From the NCBI GenBank assembly GCA_964462685.1, contig CAYWYR010000004.1, positions 1 through 64,000 on the forward strand: DNA of 64,000 bases, written 5' to 3'. Below, one piece after another: positions 7,116 to 15,617 of this stretch (its first letter is position 1; each line of letters begins with the position of its first letter). This DNA is from CAYWYR01 sp964462685 (lineage in GTDB: Bacteria; Bacteroidota; Ignavibacteria; Kapaibacteriales; UBA2268). The notes beneath the pieces were generated by a model. That model was not told the DNA's origin. It saw only the letters and a program-made list of their open reading frames with translations, and searched no databases. The position numbers were made by a program, and so were the translations under genes.

Positions 7116-10100
7116 ATGTTCAATCTGATCAAGAAAATCTTCGGTGGCTCCAAATCTGATAAAGATGTCAAGGAGTTGCAACCAATTGTTGACGAGATTA
7201 ACGAAATCTATCCATCTTTGTCATCACTTTCCGATGATGAGCTCAAGAGTAAAACACAAGAGTTCCGAGATAAGATCAAAAACAATAACTCTGATATCCA
7301 GAAAGAGATTGATGAAGTTAACAGATCCTTAAGGGAGGACAGTCTTGACGCAAAAGGCACGCTCGAAGCCCACGATAGGCTGGATGAACTCAATGAAGAA
7401 CTATTCGAGAGCACACAAGCTACTTTAGACGCTATCCTTTCGGAAGCTTATGCAGTAGTAAAGGACGTATGCCGTAGATTAACTGAAAGGCAGTATGCTT
7501 ATGAATATGCCGGGAATCATAACGTATGGAACATGATACCTTATGACGTTCAGCTTATGGGCGGCGTCGTAATCCATCAAGGGCGTATCGCCGAGATGCA
7601 GACTGGTGAGGGTAAAACACTTGTATCGATACTGCCTATGTACCTTAACTCTCTTCCTCAAAAAGGAGTACATCTGGTTACGGTGAACGATTATCTTGCC
7701 AGGCGTGACTGTGAATGGATGAAGCCAGTATTCGATTTCCTCGGGATTACGGTCGGTTCGCTACAGGCTAAGATGCAGAATACCGAAAGACAGGAAATCT
7801 ACAAAAGAGATATTACCTACGGAACAAACAACGAGTTCGGTTTTGATTATCTAAGAGATAATATGGTAACAAACCCTGAGCAAATGGTTCAAAGAGGCCA
7901 CTGGTTCGGTATAGTAGATGAGATCGATTCAGTATTGATTGACGAGGCGAGAACGCCGCTTATCATATCCGGCCCCGTTGGCGCTACAAACCAAAAATAC
8001 TCAGAGATGAACCCACGGGTTAACAGGCTTGTACAGGAACAGACCAAGCTTGTTAACAAAATACTCAGTGAGGTTCAGGATAACGTAGGAACAAAAGATA
8101 AAGAGAAAAAAGAACATTTAGGAGTCGCTCTTCTGACGGCTTACAGGGGTTTGCCTAAACATAAACGCCTTAGAAAAATGATGCAGGATCCTGATAATTC
8201 AAAGCTATTGAATGAGACAGAGCTGGTTTATCTTCAGGATCAGGGCCGGAAGATGAAGGAAATAGACGAAACACTTTATTACGTTATCGAAGAGAAGAAC
8301 CATCAGGTTGATATTTCCGAAATGGGTAGGCAACTGCTTACAAGTGCCGGGGAAGACCCTGATATGTATATTCTACCTGATATCGCTACAGAGATGAGCA
8401 GTATCGAGGGTGATTCGGATTTGGACGCTGAAGATAAACAAGCTAAGATAGACGCAATCAATTTGCAGTTTTCCGAGAGAAGTGATATTATCCATGCTCT
8501 CAATCAGTTATTGCGTGCCCATTCCCTTTATGATAAAGATGTCGATTATGTAGTCCAGGGCGGAAAAGTACAGATAGTTGATGAACACACAGGCCGTATC
8601 CTTGATGGCCGTAGATATTCCGATGGGCTTCACCAAGCGATTGAAGCTAAGGAAAACGTAAAAGTAGAACGCGATACTCAGACTTTTGCAACCATTACTC
8701 TGCAAAATTACTATCGGTTATACCACAAACTTGCTGGTATGACTGGTACGGCAGAAACCGAGGCAGCGGAGTTTGAGAAAATATATAAACTTGATGTTGT
8801 TGTCATCCCGACAAACAGACCTATTGTTAGGGAAGACAATGAAGATTACATCTATAGGACACAGCGAGAAAAATTCAATGCCGTCATCGATGAGATTATT
8901 AAGCTGCAGGAAGATGGCAGGGCGATTTTGGTTGGTACAGCATCGGTTGAAGTGTCTGAGCTGCTGTCTAAAATGCTCCAGCGCAAGAAAATCAAGCACA
9001 GCGTTCTAAATGCAAAGCAGCATGATAGGGAAGCCGATATCGTTGCCAGCGCAGGTAAGAAAGGCTCTGTAACCATTGCTACAAATATGGCTGGTCGTGG
9101 TACAGATATCAAATTAGACCCAGAAGTAAAGGCAAGCGGCGGTTTGGCGATTATCGGCTCGGAGAGGCACGATTCAAGAAGAATCGATAGACAGCTTCGC
9201 GGTCGTGCGGGTAGGCAAGGTGATCCGGGTAGTTCAAGATTTTATCTTTCAATGGAAGATAAGCTTATGAGGCTTTTTGGAGGAGATAGGATGTCTTCTA
9301 TAATGCAGACGATAAAAATCCCAGAGGGAGAGCCTATCGAGCATTCTATGATGTCCAAAACGGTAGAAAGGGCACAAAAGAAAGTTGAAGAGAATAACTT
9401 TGCTATTCGTAAAAGACTTTTGGATTACGATGATGTGATGAATAAGCAGCGAGAGGTTGTTTACAAAAGACGTGCTTACGCCCTACGCGGCGAGAGACTA
9501 CGTGGCGAGATTTTCGATTATCTCGAAGAGATGGTAGAGGATTGGTATGCCAGACTAATGGAAAGCCAAGACAGTTATAAAGTTGTATCTGCAGAGATCA
9601 GAAGTTCTCTTCTCATAGATCCGAAATTGGATGCGGAAAAAGCAAAAGAGCTAACTGTAGAAGAATTTACAGATTTGCTTTCTGAGGAGTCCAATAAATT
9701 CTATGACCGTAAAGAAGAAATGCTCGGTATGGACTTCATGAGACAACTTGAAAAAGTTGCCGTGCTCCAGACTATAGATGAAAAGTGGAAAGAACATCTA
9801 AGAGTAATGGATAATCTAAAAGAGGGTATTCACCTTAGATCATATGGCCAAAAAGATCCTCTATTAGAATACAAGAAAGAAGCTTTCGAGCTTTTCCAAG
9901 AGCTTATCTGGGAAATCAATAAGCAAACGGTAAACTTCGCTTTCAGATACTTCCCTCAAATGGCTGTAGCTGATGAGAATGGGCAGCCAAGACCTGTTGG
10001 CAATGCGGCACCTCCTCAAACAAGCGATACTATGGCTGCAGGGCAACCACAAAAACCATCGGGTGGACAATCAATAAGGGACAAAAAAAGGACGCGTCCG

Positions 10101-10385
10101 ATAGAACAAAAATCCGCTTTCAGTTCTACTTCTACGCAACCTATGCAGTTTTCACGCCCTACAACTACATTCTCTGCTTCCAGCGGTTCAGGTGCGCCTA
10201 AACAGCAGGAGCCACAAGGCGAGAATGCATCAACTGTTAGTAAAACAATTGTGCGTGAAACGCCTAAAATAGGAAGAAATGATGTGGTTACCGTTCTATA
10301 TAATGACGGCCGCCAAGAGCAAGGGAAATTCAAAAAATACGAGCAAGATATTGAATCAGGAAAAGCAGAAATAGTAGATCAATGA
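7116..10385 (+). CDS. secA: Preprotein translocase ATPase SecA
   Basis: 1089 residues, long for SecA, as seen in Bacteroidota-type proteins. Visible are the N-terminal helix (MFNLIKKIFG), Walker A MQTGEGKTL near 165, DEIDSVLIDEAR (helicase motif II), a long insert around residues 300-470, GTDIKLDPEV, and RQLRGRAGRQGDPGSS (motif VI). The last ~100 residues are a low-complexity linker rich in Q, P and S. They end in PKIGRNDVVTVLYNDG, where most SecA proteins carry a CxC-CH zinc motif after IGRND. It drives Sec-dependent export with SecYEG. The next gene overlaps the stop by 4 bp. Confidence 0.98.
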   Translation: MFNLIKKIFGGSKSDKDVKELQPIVDEINEIYPSLSSLSDDELKSKTQEFRDKIKNNNSDIQKEIDEVNRSLREDSLDAKGTLEAHDRLDELNEELFESTQATLDAILSEAYAVVKDVCRRLTERQYAYEYAGNHNVWNMIPYDVQLMGGVVIHQGRIAEMQTGEGKTLVSILPMYLNSLPQKGVHLVTVNDYLARRDCEWMKPVFDFLGITVGSLQAKMQNTERQEIYKRDITYGTNNEFGFDYLRDNMVTNPEQMVQRGHWFGIVDEIDSVLIDEARTPLIISGPVGATNQKYSEMNPRVNRLVQEQTKLVNKILSEVQDNVGTKDKEKKEHLGVALLTAYRGLPKHKRLRKMMQDPDNSKLLNETELVYLQDQGRKMKEIDETLYYVIEEKNHQVDISEMGRQLLTSAGEDPDMYILPDIATEMSSIEGDSDLDAEDKQAKIDAINLQFSERSDIIHALNQLLRAHSLYDKDVDYVVQGGKVQIVDEHTGRILDGRRYSDGLHQAIEAKENVKVERDTQTFATITLQNYYRLYHKLAGMTGTAETEAAEFEKIYKLDVVVIPTNRPIVREDNEDYIYRTQREKFNAVIDEIIKLQEDGRAILVGTASVEVSELLSKMLQRKKIKHSVLNAKQHDREADIVASAGKKGSVTIATNMAGRGTDIKLDPEVKASGGLAIIGSERHDSRRIDRQLRGRAGRQGDPGSSRFYLSMEDKLMRLFGGDRMSSIMQTIKIPEGEPIEHSMMSKTVERAQKKVEENNFAIRKRLLDYDDVMNKQREVVYKRRAYALRGERLRGEIFDYLEEMVEDWYARLMESQDSYKVVSAEIRSSLLIDPKLDAEKAKELTVEEFTDLLSEESNKFYDRKEEMLGMDFMRQLEKVAVLQTIDEKWKEHLRVMDNLKEGIHLRSYGQKDPLLEYKKEAFELFQELIWEINKQTVNFAFRYFPQMAVADENGQPRPVGNAAPPQTSDTMAAGQPQKPSGGQSIRDKKRTRPIEQKSAFSSTSTQPMQFSRPTTTFSASSGSGAPKQQEPQGENASTVSKTIVRETPKIGRNDVVTVLYNDGRQEQGKFKKYEQDIESGKAEIVDQ

Positions 10386-11194
10386 CAGGTAGTTTTAATA
10401 AGATAATTTTTGTATTAAGTTTTTTAATACTCGGATACTCTTGTAAGGCTCAGCTGAATGCTGAGCCTGGCAAACCAGATAAGATAGGTACATGCCTGCC
10501 AAGTAAGATTACCTATAGCGGCATTAGCCCGTATTTACTGGAAATAGCCTATGATTCGATAACAAAGCAGCCTACCGCTATGGTTACTACCTACGGAAAC
10601 GGTGATTCTTATATCAAAAAATTCAGCTCCAAAAACGGTAAGATTGATATTGAGCATTACAAAGGTTCCAACAGCCTTAAGAACACCAGTTACATAACTA
10701 TGGGCTCTAGGGTGCTTTGGAAATCAATTTATGCAGATGATAAAGGGAAGGAAATCGGCAAAAGAAATATAATCGAGTTTGGGGAGATTCAACCAAAAAG
10801 AGACACTATTTTACTTAGTTCAGTTTATCATGACAAGCTTACGGGGGGTGATACAATCCGAACTGAAGAGCTGATAAGAATGAATGAAAAATATCAATAT
10901 CTCAGTAGGGAATACTATACCAACGGCGAGCTTTCCAGTGTTATATTCTACCGCGGCCATGATAATCGCTTCAATCCTGTATCTTACGTTGCTAATTTAG
11001 GTATGGAATTTCAGCCCGCCAATATCTATACTTCTGAAACTGTGATTACTTATGCGGAAGGTGAGCCTCAGGAGAAACGAATTTACAATTATAATGTAGA
11101 ATACAATCGAGATCTACTCCCAACAAGAATCGAGAAAAAACTCGGATCTGAAATGGTAGAAAACTGGGTTATTGAATATGAATGCGTTGAGTAA
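10382..11194 (+). CDS. Exported protein of unknown function, coupled to secA
   Basis: A 270-residue protein with a hydrophobic N-terminus (IIFVLSFLILGYSC). Cys21 could be lipidated, although the box GYSC is a weak match; otherwise cleavage would fall after CKA. The remainder is a beta-rich sequence with repeated short strands (YYTNGELSSVIFYRG, NYNVEYNRDLLPTRIEKK) reminiscent of outer-membrane or periplasmic antiparallel-sheet proteins. The start overlaps the secA stop as ATGA, so translation is probably coupled. No known family recognised. Confidence 0.65.
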   Translation: MTGSFNKIIFVLSFLILGYSCKAQLNAEPGKPDKIGTCLPSKITYSGISPYLLEIAYDSITKQPTAMVTTYGNGDSYIKKFSSKNGKIDIEHYKGSNSLKNTSYITMGSRVLWKSIYADDKGKEIGKRNIIEFGEIQPKRDTILLSSVYHDKLTGGDTIRTEELIRMNEKYQYLSREYYTNGELSSVIFYRGHDNRFNPVSYVANLGMEFQPANIYTSETVITYAEGEPQEKRIYNYNVEYNRDLLPTRIEKKLGSEMVENWVIEYECVE

Positions 11195-11207
11195 TTGTGT
11201 CGGTATA

Positions 11208-11609
11208 TCAATCAATAAATCGCTCGCGTTCTGATTTTGTGGGTATTCTGCAGTTCTCTTTTTTGCCGAACCATTTATATCTATTTTTAGCGATATAATC
11301 ATATATTTTATTTCTAATGTTTAATGGTATTACTTTAGCGATGAGTAATACTGAATAGGGAAAGCCCATTATTTTGGCTATTTCTAATGCGGCTTCAGAT
11401 TTATCGTAAAATTTATCCCTATTATAAAAAATCAAAGATTCAGGCTTTATCTTATTGATATCCAAATGGAATTGATCAATATATTCTCCTTGTAGAGGCG
11501 AAAATAATATTGATTTACTTTTATCATTTCTGATAATATAATCAACAGCGGAATTGCATAAGCCACACACACCGTCAAAAAAAACTATAGGCTTATCTAT
11601 AACATCCAT
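11208..11609 (-). CDS. DCC-family thiol-disulfide oxidoreductase-like protein (DUF393)
   Basis: A 133-residue protein starting with the defining motif FFDGVCGLCN (Cys15 and Cys18, a CxxC pair), followed by a conserved helical region and a C-terminal RYKWFGKKENCR. The family is named for its DxxCxxC motif and is predicted to have thioredoxin-like redox activity, which is not firmly proven. It is divergent from the SDR/flavoprotein/photolyase genes; DCC proteins are frequently found near photolyase genes in marine bacteria (from memory), so a shared regulon is plausible. Confidence 0.88.
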   Translation of the reverse strand: MDVIDKPIVFFDGVCGLCNSAVDYIIRNDKSKSILFSPLQGEYIDQFHLDINKIKPESLIFYNRDKFYDKSEAALEIAKIMGFPYSVLLIAKVIPLNIRNKIYDYIAKNRYKWFGKKENCRIPTKSERERFID

Positions 11610-11652
11610 TCAGAAGATTCTCCATACTAAACCCATAATGCAAACGTTGATA

Positions 11653-11667
11653 TACATATAATATGTA
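11653..11667. promoter_or_regulatory. 15-bp inverted repeat between the DCC gene and the photolyase cluster
   Basis: TACATAT-A-ATATGTA is a perfect inverted repeat at the centre of the 85-bp divergent region, flanked by ACGT on both sides. Its central position suits an operator controlling both directions. MerR-type light regulators (LitR/CarH) bind palindromes of broadly this kind, but no such regulator lies in the window, so the link is inference. Confidence 0.4.
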
Positions 11668-11694
11668 CGTCACTAATCAAGGATAGATTGTATA

Positions 11695-12381
11695 ATGGGA
11701 AATTATCTTGTAATAGGTGCCACAAGTGGTATTGGGGAAAGTGTTTCGCAAAAGCTAAAAAGCGAAAGCCATAGGGTTTTCGCCGCATCACGTGATACCA
11801 AAGGCAATGCCAACCAATTCGAAAACTTTCAGAAAATTGATGTTTCCGAAGATTTTCAATTAGAACTACCGGATGCACTTGATGGATTGGTTTATTGCCC
11901 GGGTACAATTAATCTAAAACCATACAGAAGGATTGACAAAAACGAGCTAATAAAGGATTTCCAGATCAATCTTATTGGTGGATTTGAGGTATTAAAACAA
12001 GCTATACCTGCACTTAAAAAAGGCAATAACCCATCAGCGGTCTTTTTCTCAACAGTTGCCGTAGGTACTGGAATGCCTTTTCATAGTTCAGTAGCTGCCT
12101 CAAAAGGGGCTGTAGAAGGAATGGTAAGGGCTATGTCGGCTGAGCTGGCACCTACGATAAGAGTGAATGCAATAGCACCATCGCTTACTGATACACCACT
12201 TGCTGAGAACTTACTATCGAATGACAAAAAAAGAGAAATGAGTATCGACAGGCATCCTTTAAAGAGAATATCAACAGCTGATGAAGTCGCATCTTTAACA
12301 CAATGGTTACTCGGTGATGACTCACTATCTATGACGGGACAGATTATAAAATTAGACGGTGGAATGTCCGCTATTAGATAA
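11695..12381 (+). CDS. Short-chain dehydrogenase/reductase (SDR) with altered active site
   Basis: A 228-residue Rossmann protein. The nucleotide motif GATSGIGE is at residues 7-14, then LVYCPGTIN in place of NNAG, FFSTVAVG with the active-site Ser region, and the C-terminal IIKLDGGMSA. The catalytic YxxxK appears as VAASK (in FHSSVAASKGAVEG), so the proton-donating Tyr is Val while Lys is kept. That exact context recurs in an SDR subgroup accompanying photolyases, as far as I recall. It begins the plus-strand cluster; the next gene follows within 9 nt. Confidence 0.85.
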   Translation: MGNYLVIGATSGIGESVSQKLKSESHRVFAASRDTKGNANQFENFQKIDVSEDFQLELPDALDGLVYCPGTINLKPYRRIDKNELIKDFQINLIGGFEVLKQAIPALKKGNNPSAVFFSTVAVGTGMPFHSSVAASKGAVEGMVRAMSAELAPTIRVNAIAPSLTDTPLAENLLSNDKKREMSIDRHPLKRISTADEVASLTQWLLGDDSLSMTGQIIKLDGGMSAIR

Positions 12382-12390
12382 TTGGATAAT

Positions 12391-12993
12391 ATGAAAAAAG
12401 TAAATGTTTTTATAGTAGGTGGCGGGGTCTCTGGCCTATCATGCGGCCTTATACTCGGATCCGGAATCAAATCCCAAGATACAGCTAAAGATAAATCAGT
12501 ATATATAATGGATAATGACCGTTCCGATGCTAAAAGAGGTGAATTCTACAATGCCCTTGGAATCGAACAAGGTATTGATGGACGCGAATTAATCGAACGC
12601 TCGAAAGACCAGGTGCTTTCATATCCGGCTGTAGAGATTACTAAAGCAACAGTCATAAATATTGAAAAAAGTGACAATAGCTTTAAGATTACTGATCATA
12701 AAAAGAATGAATATAGTTCAGATATTATAGTTTTTGCTTCTGGCTTTAGAGGTATGCATATAAAAGGTATGGATTTGCCTGTAGAGCAATTCCCTCGCAC
12801 AACTAATAATACCAGAGTAATGTTAAGGAATACTGATAATTTGGTGGATGATAATATCTACGTTTGCGGTCTTCTTTCTGGGCATAGCTCTCAATGGTCT
12901 ATAGCTGCAGGTTCGGGGGCTCAGGTTGGTGTCGATATTCTGAGCCGCTGGGCTGGTGAATGGAAAGTCGTTCACGATAAAAACGGTATGTAA
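12391..12993 (+). CDS. Small FAD/NAD(P)-binding oxidoreductase
   Basis: A 200-residue flavoprotein with the dinucleotide motif VGGGVSGLSCG at residues ~9-19, RGEFYNALGI near 50, IIVFASGF near 112, and the C-terminal FAD segment NIYVCGLLSG..SIAAGSGAQVG. This resembles a shortened thioredoxin-reductase-type protein, but no CxxC redox centre is present. ATG at 12391 was chosen over an in-frame TTG at 12382 because it gives the standard short start before the Rossmann strand. It lies between the SDR and photolyase genes and may supply reduced flavin or electrons to the cluster (inference). Confidence 0.8.
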   Translation: MKKVNVFIVGGGVSGLSCGLILGSGIKSQDTAKDKSVYIMDNDRSDAKRGEFYNALGIEQGIDGRELIERSKDQVLSYPAVEITKATVINIEKSDNSFKITDHKKNEYSSDIIVFASGFRGMHIKGMDLPVEQFPRTTNNTRVMLRNTDNLVDDNIYVCGLLSGHSSQWSIAAGSGAQVGVDILSRWAGEWKVVHDKNGM

Positions 12994-13004
12994 CTAATTA
13001 CAAT

Positions 13005-14555
13005 ATGGGCTCAAAACAAACACTCAGACTTATACTCGGCGATCAGCTGAATCACAGCCATAGCTGGTATGAAAATACTGGTGATACTGTTCATTATGTA
13101 TTTATCGAATGTATTGATGAAAGCAGTTATGTTATGCACCACGTCCAGAAACTATTGTGTTTCTTTGGGGCTATGAGGCAATTCGCCGAGCATCTAAAAA
13201 GCAAAGGTCATAATGTTTTTTATCGGCAAATATCTGAAAAAGGTAATCCGTACTCCATTTCAGAAAATATAAAAGAAATTTTAAATGGTGGGCAATATGA
13301 TACTTTCGAATATCAACTACCAGATGAATACCGGTTAGATAAAGAATTATCAGAATTAGCGGAGAGTCTTAAGCAAGAAGGTATTGCTGTTCATGCTTTA
13401 GACTCAGAACACTTCCTTTCAGATCGATACCAAGTAAAAAGAACGTTTGAAGGTAAGAAAACCAGAAAAATGGAGACTTTTTACCGTGATATGAGGCGAA
13501 AGCATAATATTCTCTTAGATGATAGCGGTCAGCCTATTGGTGGTAAATGGAACTACGACGAGTCAAACAGAGAGAAACTGCCTAAGAATATCAAAATCCC
13601 CAAACCTAAAACACACGGTAACGATCTTTCAGAAGTTAAAAAAGAAATTGATGATCTCGGTATAAAATACTTCGGCGATGTTAATGCTGAATCGGTACTT
13701 TGGCCGATCAACCGTTCTCAGGCACTTGAAAATCTTGAGTTCTTCACTGTCAATCTATTGCCGCTATTTGGCCGGTATCAAGACGCCATGGCTATTGATG
13801 AATGGTCTGTTTACCACAGCAGGATTTCATTTGCCTTAAACACAAAATTAATATCTCCGGAAGAAGTTATCCAAAGAGCTACTGAAGAGTTCCATAGGTC
13901 AGATGAAATACCCTTATCATCGCTTGAAGGCTTTATAAGGCAAATCCTTGGTTGGCGGGAATATATGAGGGGGATTTACTGGGAATTTATGCCTGAATAC
14001 AGTACAAAAAACTATTTCGGTAATAATAATAAGCTGCCAAAGTGGTATTGGAATGCTGATACTGATATGAATTGTATGAGGCAGTCAGTAGGTCAGAGCT
14101 TGAAATATGCTTATGCCCATCACATTCAACGCCTAATGATTACCGGTAACTTTGCTCTGCTTATTGGTGCTGACCCGGATGAGGTTGATGCTTGGTATCT
14201 CGGTATTTATATCGATGCGATAGAATGGGTTGAAATTACCAATACCCGGGGTATGAGCCAGTTCGCAGATGGTGGTATAGTTGGTACAAAGCCTTATGTA
14301 TCTTCTGCCAATTATATCAATAAAATGAGTGATTATTGCTCTAGTTGTAAATATGATCACAAGAAGCGGATAGGGGAGGATGCCTGTCCTTTCAACTCGC
14401 TTTACTGGGATTTCCACATCAGGAACGAGGATACACTAAGAGGAAACCACAGATTATCATTTGTATATAGAAATATTGACCGTATGGATCCAGCCACCAA
14501 GACAGATCTAACAAATCAAGCTAAGTATTATCTTGATAATATAGACAGTCTATAA
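13005..14555 (+). CDS. FeS-type bacterial photolyase/cryptochrome (FeS-BCP, PhrB-like)
   Basis: A 516-residue deoxyribodipyrimidine photolyase-related protein. The N-terminal domain begins TLRLILGDQLN; the C-terminal FAD domain contains LGWREYMRGIYW and NFALLIGADPDEVDAWYLG. Four cysteines at 357, 445, 448 and 461 have spacings of 88, 3 and 13, identical to the [4Fe-4S] ligands remembered for Agrobacterium PhrB (350, 438, 441, 454). Members repair (6-4) photoproducts or act as blue-light receptors. It is the last gene of the cluster, 11 nt after the flavoprotein. Confidence 0.95.
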   Translation: MGSKQTLRLILGDQLNHSHSWYENTGDTVHYVFIECIDESSYVMHHVQKLLCFFGAMRQFAEHLKSKGHNVFYRQISEKGNPYSISENIKEILNGGQYDTFEYQLPDEYRLDKELSELAESLKQEGIAVHALDSEHFLSDRYQVKRTFEGKKTRKMETFYRDMRRKHNILLDDSGQPIGGKWNYDESNREKLPKNIKIPKPKTHGNDLSEVKKEIDDLGIKYFGDVNAESVLWPINRSQALENLEFFTVNLLPLFGRYQDAMAIDEWSVYHSRISFALNTKLISPEEVIQRATEEFHRSDEIPLSSLEGFIRQILGWREYMRGIYWEFMPEYSTKNYFGNNNKLPKWYWNADTDMNCMRQSVGQSLKYAYAHHIQRLMITGNFALLIGADPDEVDAWYLGIYIDAIEWVEITNTRGMSQFADGGIVGTKPYVSSANYINKMSDYCSSCKYDHKKRIGEDACPFNSLYWDFHIRNEDTLRGNHRLSFVYRNIDRMDPATKTDLTNQAKYYLDNIDSL

Positions 14556-14580
14556 AAAAACCTTGAATCCATATTCAAGG
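14553..14580 (-). terminator. Intrinsic terminator shared by convergent genes
   Basis: CCTTGAAT and ATTCAAGG form an 8-bp perfect stem with a 4-base loop. The run of seven A on its left is a T-run for minus-strand transcripts, so it best terminates the acidic-protein gene; the plus-strand tail is weak (CTTTAT). Confidence 0.7.
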
Positions 14581-14610
14581 CTTTATAAGTAAAACTAATA
14601 TTTCGAAAAG

Positions 14611-15072
14611 TTATTTTTTCTTTTTGCTAGCGACTACCGCGATTATAAGCACTACTACAGCTACACCTAATATAAGGAAAAGCATACCGCTTCCGCCTTC
14701 CTCATCACCTTCAAGTATATCTTCTGCGGCTTCATCAGATAATTCGACTTCATCATCAGGTACAGTAAGTTCACCGTTATCCATTCTGTCTAGAATTTCC
14801 TCATCGTCGGTTGGTTCAGTAGTCAGTTCTGTTTCTTCTTCTTCAACAGTATTGGTAGGGGCAGTAGTTTCCTCTTTCTCTTCCATCTGCTCACGGCGGG
14901 ATTTAACAACCTTCTCGTTTTCTTCTAGTTCAGGATTCGGATTTCTTCGGGACTTGACAACTCTTTCGTTTTCTTCCTGTGCTATGTCCACATAATTATC
15001 CGCAACTGAAGCGGAAAAAGTGAATGTCAGTATAGAGATTACAAATGCGAGCTTTAGAATAAGTGATTTCAT
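14611..15072 (-). CDS. Acidic exported protein with a C-terminal membrane anchor (153 aa)
   Basis: A signal peptide (KSLILKLAFVISILTFTFSASVA) is followed by a strongly acidic, Thr-rich region. Near residues 30-60 lies an imperfect tandem repeat, EENERVVKSRR / EENEKVVKSRR. At the end is one hydrophobic span (MLFLILGVAVVVLIIAVVA) closed by SKKKK. The start at 15072 was chosen because it gives a proper signal peptide and has AAAAGG upstream. The layout matches the adjacent upstream gene. No known family; probably a periplasm-facing protein anchored in the inner membrane. Confidence 0.7.
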   Translation of the reverse strand: MKSLILKLAFVISILTFTFSASVADNYVDIAQEENERVVKSRRNPNPELEENEKVVKSRREQMEEKEETTAPTNTVEEEETELTTEPTDDEEILDRMDNGELTVPDDEVELSDEAAEDILEGDEEGGSGMLFLILGVAVVVLIIAVVASKKKK

Positions 15073-15097
15073 ATATAATGAACCTTTTGTGATATTA

Positions 15098-15481
15098 TTA
15101 ATCAATTTTGTTCTTGCCGATTTTGTATCGGTAAAAAGCAAATATAGCTAAAAGACCGATTAATGCAAGTATAATATATGCCCAGGAACTCGATTCGTAT
15201 TTATCTTCTGTAAAAGTTTCTTCCTCTTCTATTACCTCATCAACTATACCATCGTCGGTTGATTCCACTATTTCCTCATTCACCTTTTCCGTGGGTTTAT
15301 CATCATAGCGTGGACCATTAATACTGTCATTCTCATCGTAGATATCAACTTCCTTTTTCTCGTCCGATTCGTTAGCCTCTTCTAGCTCTTGCCTCATTAC
15401 CTCAGTGCCTAAGGCTTCACCCATTTGGGAAAATGCTAAAACCGGCACAATCGAGATTAATAAAATCAACAGATATTTCAT
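15098..15481 (-). CDS. Acidic exported protein with a C-terminal membrane anchor (127 aa)
   Basis: Signal peptide (YLLILLISIVPVLAFS), then about 70 residues dominated by D and E with no repeat, a single membrane span (WAYIILALIGLLAIFAF) and a short basic tail (YRYKIGKNKID). The gene is preceded by AAAAGGTT, as is its neighbour. The two share architecture but little sequence, and are separated by 25 nt, so they are probably co-transcribed. No family recognised; a charge spacer, metal buffer or envelope organiser are all possible. Confidence 0.7.
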   Translation of the reverse strand: MKYLLILLISIVPVLAFSQMGEALGTEVMRQELEEANESDEKKEVDIYDENDSINGPRYDDKPTEKVNEEIVESTDDGIVDEVIEEEETFTEDKYESSSWAYIILALIGLLAIFAFYRYKIGKNKID

Positions 15482-15562
15482 GTTTTCAAAACCTTTTGGT
15501 TTGTTTGAGATTATGTGAGTTTACAAGTATAGCAAACTTTGATAATCTATATATATTGTAAT

Positions 15563-15596
15563 AAAAAAGCCGATACGAATCAACATACCGGCTTTT
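15563..15596 (-). terminator. Intrinsic terminator after the TonB receptor gene
   Basis: AAAAGCCG and CGGCTTTT form an 8-bp stem around a 16-base loop; the A-run on the left is the U-tract of minus-strand transcripts ending the 971-aa receptor gene. The next minus-strand start is 81 nt further on, leaving room for a promoter. Confidence 0.75.
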
Positions 15597-15617
15597 GCAA
15601 AATAGATTATTATTCGC

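Noticed and set aside
10016..10333. 105-codon minus-strand frame opposite the secA tail
   Set aside because: No start context, no motif; explained by codon bias of the low-complexity secA linker.
14624..14995. Ser-rich 123-codon plus-strand frame opposite the acidic protein gene
   Set aside because: A shadow: runs of Glu/Asp codons read as Ser/Thr-rich sequence on the opposite strand.
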